Assembly: GCA_964600785.1 (NCBI GenBank)
Contig: CAZRKH010000023.1
Span: 1-9,969 of the forward strand
Source of the DNA: M30B53 sp964600785
GTDB lineage: Bacteria > Planctomycetota > Planctomycetia > Pirellulales > UBA1268
Direction of reading: 5' to 3'
DNA: 9,969 nt
Part shown: piece after piece, positions 6,086-9,969 of the stretch
Position numbering within the stretch: position 1 is the first letter of the stretch
Layout: each line of letters opens with the position of its first letter
Made by a program: the position numbers and the translations under genes
Notes under the pieces: generated by a model
Seen by the model: only the letters and a program-made list of their open reading frames with translations
Database searches by the model: none
Told to the model about the DNA's origin: nothing

Positions 6086-7144
6086 ATGCCTCCTGCTTCC
6101 GCCTACGACGCCGTATTGCTTGTTTCGTTCGGCGGACCCGAGGGGCCCGACGACGTGATGCCGTTTTTGGAAAACGTGCTTCGCGGGCGGAACGTGCCCC
6201 GGGAACGGATGCTCGAAGTTGCCGAACACTACCACCACTTCGGCGGCGTCAGCCCGATCAACGAGCAAAATCGGCGGCTGCTCGATGCGATCCGCGAGGA
6301 ACTGGCCGCCCGCGGGCCCGACCTGCCCGTCTACTGGGGCAACCGCAACTGGCACCCGATGCTTGCCGACACGCTCGCCGAGATGGCCGAGGCCGGCGTC
6401 CGGCGGGCAATCGCCTTCGTGACCAGCGGGTTCAGTTGCTATTCGGGATGCCGCCAGTATCGCGAGAACATCGCCGAGGCCTGCCAGTCCCTCGGCGACC
6501 GGGCTTTGCAGATCGATAAAATCCGGGTTTTCTTCAATCACCCCGGTTTCGTGTACCCCATGGCCCGCAACGTGCTCGCCGCCTGCCGAAAGCTGATGCC
6601 GCCCGCGGAGGGCGGCGAGCCGGAGTCGTGCTCCGTCCCGGTGCTCTTCACGGCACACAGCATCCCGATGTCAATGGCCGACTCCTCGCGATACGTCGCG
6701 CAGCTGACCGAGGCTTCCAGACTCGCGGCCGAACGGGCCGGCGTGGCGGACTGGGACCTCGTGTATCAGAGCCGCAGCGGGCCGCCGACTCAGCCCTGGC
6801 TCGAGCCGGACATCTGCGACAGCATCCGCGAGCGGGCGGCGGCAGGATGCCGCAGGCTGGTGATCGCCCCGATCGGCTTCATCTCCGACCACATGGAGGT
6901 GCTCTACGACCTCGACCACGAAGCGGCCGACCTCTGCCGCGAACTTGGAGTCGACATGGTTCGAGCCGCGACGGTTGGCGTCGACCCGGAGTTCGTGGGC
7001 ATGATTCGCGATCTGATTGCGGAGCGGGCCTGGAACCTGCCGGAGCGGCCGGCGATCGGCAACCTCCCGCCAAGCCATGATGTCTGCCCGCTTGACTGCT
7101 GCCCGCCGCCCGCCCGCCGGCCCGCGGCCGTCCCTTCGTCGTGA
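6086..7144 (+). CDS. hemH: Ferrochelatase (protoporphyrin or coproporphyrin type)
   Basis: Inserts ferrous iron into a porphyrin at the end of haem synthesis. The 352-residue protein begins with the family strand YDAVLLVSFGGPEGPDDV and contains the catalytic histidine in FTAHSIP (His191), the block YQSRSGPPTQPWLEPDI (227-243) and the acidic active-site motif IGFISDHMEVLYDLD (263-277, Glu271). The ATG at 6086 is supported by AGGGG eight bases upstream. Unusual are Cys122 in SGCRQYRENI and a C-terminal cluster CPLDCC (Cys334, 338, 339). In actinobacterial and some other ferrochelatases one internal and three C-terminal cysteines hold a [2Fe-2S] cluster; the same is inferred here. The sequence resembles the actinobacterial/Firmicutes-like enzymes, so coproporphyrin III may be the substrate (cpfC); this cannot be settled without the rest of the pathway. 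Confidence 0.93.
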   Translation: MPPASAYDAVLLVSFGGPEGPDDVMPFLENVLRGRNVPRERMLEVAEHYHHFGGVSPINEQNRRLLDAIREELAARGPDLPVYWGNRNWHPMLADTLAEMAEAGVRRAIAFVTSGFSCYSGCRQYRENIAEACQSLGDRALQIDKIRVFFNHPGFVYPMARNVLAACRKLMPPAEGGEPESCSVPVLFTAHSIPMSMADSSRYVAQLTEASRLAAERAGVADWDLVYQSRSGPPTQPWLEPDICDSIRERAAAGCRRLVIAPIGFISDHMEVLYDLDHEAADLCRELGVDMVRAATVGVDPEFVGMIRDLIAERAWNLPERPAIGNLPPSHDVCPLDCCPPPARRPAAVPSS

Positions 7145-7154
7145 GCATTTCAGG

Positions 7155-7910
7155 GTGACCGAGCAGGACCCCGACACCGCGACATCCCGCCCGGCCGCCC
7201 CGGCGATCCCGCAGCCGGCCGCGGGTGAGTGCGTGGTCCTCACGCATGGCTTCATGGCCAATCGCTGGATGCTCGCGCTGCTCGCCTCCCGGCTGCGTGC
7301 TCGCGGCTGGTCCACGAAAAATTGGGGCTATCCCAGCCTGCGGCCCTCCGTGCTCGAGCACGCCGGCCGGTTCGCCGATTTGCTGACCGAGCTCGACGCC
7401 GATCCCGGGATCAGCCGTCTGCACCTGGTGACCCACAGCATGGGCTCGATCATCGGCCGGGCCGCCCTGGCTCGGGTGCGGCCACGCAAGCTGGGGCGGT
7501 TTGTCATGCTCGCCCCCCCGAACCGCGGCTCGTTCGTGGCCACCGCCACGGCGGGTCTCGTAGGAGGCGTGCTGCGACCGGTGTCGGAGTTGAGCACTCG
7601 GGCCGACAGCCTGGTCAACACCCTTGCCGAGCCGATTGGAATCGAGGTCGGGGTGATCGCTGCCGGCTGGGACCAGTTGGTTTCGCTCGAGAGCACCCGG
7701 CTGACAATGCCCCACGGGCATGTCACCCTCGGATGCATGCACTCCGCGCTCTTGTTTCGCCGGGAAGCGGCCGATCTCACCGCCTCGTTTCTCACCGCGG
7801 GCCGGTTTCCGACGCCGACTGACGCCGCACTGCCGGAAGCCCCAGCTTCACGTGGAAAAAGCCTTCCATGGCACCCTGCCCGCGGACGCGGGCGAACAAA
7901 GCCCACTTGA
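7155..7910 (+). CDS. Alpha/beta hydrolase, lipase/PGAP1-like
   Basis: Probable esterase or lipase of the alpha/beta-hydrolase fold; the substrate is unknown. Numbered from the GTG at 7155 (251 residues), the oxyanion-hole motif VLTHGF is at 28-33, the nucleophile Ser95 lies in THSMGS, and the remaining triad residues are probably Asp173 (AGWDQLVSLES) and His196 (CMHSALL). The element LAPPNRGS (119-126) is typical of lipases of the PGAP1-like group. The nucleophile elbow has Thr where Gly is usual (THSMG instead of GHSMG). There is no clear signal peptide, so a cytoplasmic location is likeliest. The start is uncertain: GTG 7155 begins ten bases after the hemH stop but lacks a good Shine-Dalgarno; ATG codons at 7077/7080 would overlap hemH and add an Arg-rich leader. 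Co-transcription with hemH is likely. Confidence 0.8.
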   Translation: MTEQDPDTATSRPAAPAIPQPAAGECVVLTHGFMANRWMLALLASRLRARGWSTKNWGYPSLRPSVLEHAGRFADLLTELDADPGISRLHLVTHSMGSIIGRAALARVRPRKLGRFVMLAPPNRGSFVATATAGLVGGVLRPVSELSTRADSLVNTLAEPIGIEVGVIAAGWDQLVSLESTRLTMPHGHVTLGCMHSALLFRREAADLTASFLTAGRFPTPTDAALPEAPASRGKSLPWHPARGRGRTKPT

Positions 7911-7916
7911 GCGACT

Positions 7917-7941
7917 CCCCAAAAAGCCTAGGTTTTTGGGG
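7917..7941. terminator. Possible terminator hairpin after the hydrolase gene
   Basis: A perfect 9-bp inverted repeat has arms CCCCAAAAA (7917-7925) and TTTTTGGGG (7933-7941) with loop GCCTAGG. It begins seven bases after the hydrolase stop codon. The T run is in the stem rather than after it, so it is not a textbook rho-independent terminator; a transcript boundary or mRNA-end stabiliser is equally possible. Confidence 0.45.
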
Positions 7942-7972
7942 GCCGCCGGTTGCGTCCTGCGGCGGCAGACTT

Positions 7973-7989
7973 GTTCCACAGTCTGCTAC
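7973..7989. repeat. 17-base repeat GTYCCACAGYCTGCTAC, copy 1
   Basis: GTTCCACAGTCTGCTAC here matches GTCCCACAGCCTGCTAC at 9000-9016 at 15 of 17 positions, both differences being T/C. Copy 1 forms part of a 7-bp inverted repeat GCAGACT/AGTCTGC (7965-7971 and 7980-7986). It lies 21 bases before the aldo/keto reductase start. Confidence 0.55.
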
Positions 7990-8010
7990 CCCTGATCACT
8001 GATCCTCGCC

Positions 8011-8997
8011 ATGAACATGCCACCTGCTCCCGCCGCCGACCACGCCGCTGCCGGCCTGCCGGGGATGTCGCGGATCGGCCTTGGCTGCTGGCCGCTCGCG
8101 GGCATGACCCGCGACGGAGTGACTCGCCAGGATGCCGTGGCCACGGTGGTGGCCGCGGTCGAGGCGGGCATCAGGCACCTCGACACGGCCTACTGCTACG
8201 GCGAGGCTGGCGAGAGCGAACGGGCCATTGCCGAGGCTGTGGCTGGCCGGCGAGACAAGGTCTTTCTCGCCGGAAAATGTGGCATCCACTGGGAACCCGG
8301 CCGAGCGCAGAGAGTCGACGGCCGTCCCGAGCGACTGCGTCGCGAGGTGGAAGAGAGCCTCCGTCGTCTGGGAACCGACCACCTCGACCTGCTCTACCTA
8401 CACGCGGTCGATCCCGCAGTCCCGATTGAGGAATCGGCCGCCGCGCTCGCGCAACTCCACGTCGAGGGGAAGGCCCTGAAGATCGGTGTCTCCAACGTCA
8501 ATCCCGAGCAGCTTGCTCGCTTTGCCGAGGTCTGCCCGCTTGCCGCCTGCCAGATGCCCTACAACATGCTGCAGCGGGACATCGAGGAAAGAATCGTGCC
8601 CGTCTGCAGGGAGCGGGAGATCGCGGTGGTCGTCTACTGGCCCTTGATGAAAGGCCTGCTCGCAGGCGGCATGGAGCGGACGCGGGTCTTCCCCCCGAGC
8701 GACAGCCGCCACAAATACCCGATGTTTCAGGGCATCGAATACCAACGGAATCTCGATTTCGTCGATGAACTCAGGCCCGTCGCCTCCCGGCTCGGCACGA
8801 CGCTTGCGGGCCTGGTTTTGGCCTGGACCGCCGAGCAGCCCGGCATCGGAAGCGTGCTCTTCGGGGCCACCTCGCCGGGACAAGTCGCCGCCAATCTGCC
8901 GGCGATGACATGCAGGATCGACGATGACTCCCGCGAGACGATTGCCGCGGCGATCGCCCGGCGTGGCCCCGTCGCCGGCCGCCGGGCGGTCCGTTGA
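8011..8997 (+). CDS. Aldo/keto reductase
   Basis: Cytoplasmic NAD(P)H-dependent oxidoreductase of the aldo/keto reductase superfamily, reducing aldehydes or ketones; the physiological substrate is unknown. The 328-residue length is normal for the (beta/alpha)8 barrel. The catalytic tetrad can be read: Asp58 and Tyr63 in RHLDTAYCYGEAG, Lys89 in FLAGKCGIH, and His131 in LLYLHAVD. Further family marks are KALKIGVSNVNPEQL (about 154-168), the strand VVVYWPLMKGLLAGG (about 207-221), and the cofactor region GSVLFGATSPGQVAANLPAM (about 285-304). The start is ATG 8011, with ATG 8017 two codons later as an alternative; no strong ribosome binding site is visible for either. It is separated by 100 bases from the hydrolase, so it may have its own promoter. 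It ends 15 bases from the end of the convergent PH-domain gene. Confidence 0.93.
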   Translation: MNMPPAPAADHAAAGLPGMSRIGLGCWPLAGMTRDGVTRQDAVATVVAAVEAGIRHLDTAYCYGEAGESERAIAEAVAGRRDKVFLAGKCGIHWEPGRAQRVDGRPERLRREVEESLRRLGTDHLDLLYLHAVDPAVPIEESAAALAQLHVEGKALKIGVSNVNPEQLARFAEVCPLAACQMPYNMLQRDIEERIVPVCREREIAVVVYWPLMKGLLAGGMERTRVFPPSDSRHKYPMFQGIEYQRNLDFVDELRPVASRLGTTLAGLVLAWTAEQPGIGSVLFGATSPGQVAANLPAMTCRIDDDSRETIAAAIARRGPVAGRRAVR

Positions 8998-8999
8998 CA

Positions 9000-9016
9000 G
9001 TCCCACAGCCTGCTAC
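9000..9016. repeat. 17-base repeat GTYCCACAGYCTGCTAC, copy 2
   Basis: This copy, GTCCCACAGCCTGCTAC, lies two bases after the aldo/keto reductase stop. It contains most of a second hairpin, AGCCTG/CAGGCT (9007-9012 and 9016-9021), whose three-base loop is the TAG stop codon of the convergent PH-domain gene. No T-tract is present, so terminator function is unproven. Confidence 0.55.
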
Positions 9017-9537
9017 AGGCTCTCGGCCACGCTCACGTACGACTGCCTGACCTTGAGGCAGGCCTGGCGAAACGACTCCGGACTCCGCACCCCCGGCAGC
9101 CGCAGCGTCTCCACTGCAGCAAGGCGAAAGACGAGATCCCCGGCCGGATACCAGGCTTGGCCAGGCTGTACCTCGACGTCAATCGTGTCGAAGCGGGCGA
9201 GATCGACATACTGCTCGACCCGGCCAGCGATCCCACGCTCAATCGCCACCCGGCGGTTGGTGAGGCGGTAGCGGAGGATCCTCCAGGGCAGCCGCATCGA
9301 GAGGTAGAGCACCAGTGGCACCGGAGTGCTCAGCAAAGTCAGCAGACGCCCGATCGTGAAGGGACCCAGGCCGACATCGATCGCGTAGAGCCGCCCGAGA
9401 AAACGCCCCAGGCCGGTCGAAGCGATCGACGGCCAGACCGTCATCACCGTCGCCTCGGCGTGCTGCGGCGGCACCACCCCGGCGATCGACGAAGGGCGGC
9501 GGGAAGGCGACGGAGGCGTGGCAAGGGCATGCATCAT
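9013..9537 (-). CDS. Membrane-anchored bacterial PH-domain protein
   Basis: Small protein of 174 residues; its function is unknown. After a Pro/Ser-rich N-terminus (residues 1-30) there is one clear hydrophobic segment (about 59-82, FTIGRLLTLLSTPVPLVLYL) followed by a bacterial pleckstrin-homology (bPH2, YdbT-like) domain. Typical bPH2 features are YRLTNRRVAIERGI (90-103), the strand FDTIDVEVQPG (116-126) and the terminal helix LPGVRSPESFRQACLKVR (147-164). Such domains occur in membrane proteins whose ligands are mostly uncharacterised. The start at ATG 9537 is chosen because AGGA (9549-9546) lies eight bases upstream; a second ATG follows directly. A longer reading to 9702 would run through the 16S terminator and is rejected. 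The gene starts 56 bases beyond the second T-tract of that terminator, so it needs its own promoter or terminator readthrough. Confidence 0.78.
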   Translation of the reverse strand: MMHALATPPSPSRRPSSIAGVVPPQHAEATVMTVWPSIASTGLGRFLGRLYAIDVGLGPFTIGRLLTLLSTPVPLVLYLSMRLPWRILRYRLTNRRVAIERGIAGRVEQYVDLARFDTIDVEVQPGQAWYPAGDLVFRLAAVETLRLPGVRSPESFRQACLKVRQSYVSVAESL

Positions 9538-9593
9538 GTGCCAAATCCTACCTCGCCGCCATGCGGCGGAAAGACCCCGCACCACAAGCCGAT

Positions 9594-9645
9594 AAAAAAA
9601 CCAACAAAAAAACCCTGTCGGAGCTCGGCCGAGCCCCGACAGGGT
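9594..9645 (-). terminator. Intrinsic terminator of the 16S rRNA transcript
   Basis: On the minus strand a 10-bp stem ACCCTGTCGG/CCGACAGGGT (9645-9636 and 9621-9612) is extended, after one A-C mismatch, by GCTC/GAGC closing a GGCC loop. It is followed at once by TTTTTT (9611-9606) and a few bases later by a second tract TTTTTTT (9600-9594). This is a textbook rho-independent terminator, about 240 bases downstream of the mature 16S end and before the PH-domain gene. Confidence 0.93.

Positions 9646-9969
<324 letters not shown>

Noticed and set aside
7077..7154. Hydrolase start at the ATG pair overlapping hemH
   Set aside because: Kept only as an alternative: the added residues are Arg-rich and not typical of the fold, though the GTG start chosen also lacks a strong ribosome binding site.
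6879..7742. Minus-strand open frame of 287 codons
   Set aside because: Antisense to hemH and the hydrolase, whose motifs are unmistakable on the plus strand; the translation looks like a GC-rich shadow.

Overview
The window looks like chromosomal DNA of a high-GC planctomycete, probably Pirellula-like. The main evidence is a 16S rRNA 3' end at the right edge that is followed by protein-coding DNA and an intrinsic terminator rather than by a 23S gene. Unlinked 16S and 23S genes are a known trait of this phylum. The 16S wording just before the universal 3' end (GGGACTAAGTCG) and the divergent respiratory cluster fit the same placement. The assignment is inference from about 10 kb; no taxonomic search was run.

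Left half (1-5238, minus strand): a respiratory complex I cluster reading right to left as nuoI, nuoA, nuoC, nuoD, nuoH, nuoJ. nuoJ runs off the left edge. The order is unusual: nuoI comes first instead of lying between nuoH and nuoJ, nuoB is absent between nuoA and nuoC, and nuoE/F/G are absent between nuoD and nuoH, where only 197 bases of non-coding DNA remain. NuoA carries an insert of about 105 residues between its second and third membrane helices. A sigma70-like promoter lies in front of nuoI.

Centre (5239-5952, plus strand): divergent from nuo is csrA, a post-transcriptional regulator with the canonical RNA-binding core and an extra 45-50 residue tail. It has a good sigma70-like promoter set in alternating inverted repeats, and a leader hairpin just before a Shine-Dalgarno that contains GGA motifs. 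A tRNA-Glu(UUC) gene follows.

Right half (5953-9969): on the plus strand, hemH (ferrochelatase with a C-terminal cysteine cluster that suggests an iron-sulfur centre), an alpha/beta-hydrolase of the lipase/PGAP1-like type immediately behind it, and an aldo/keto reductase. Converging on these from the minus strand are a small membrane-anchored bacterial PH-domain protein, then a strong terminator, then the 3' end of the 16S rRNA gene. The two halves share no obvious pathway beyond energy metabolism and haem supply. The points most worth a second look are the rearranged and incomplete nuo cluster, the enlarged NuoA, the isolated 16S gene with its own terminator, and the structured csrA control region.
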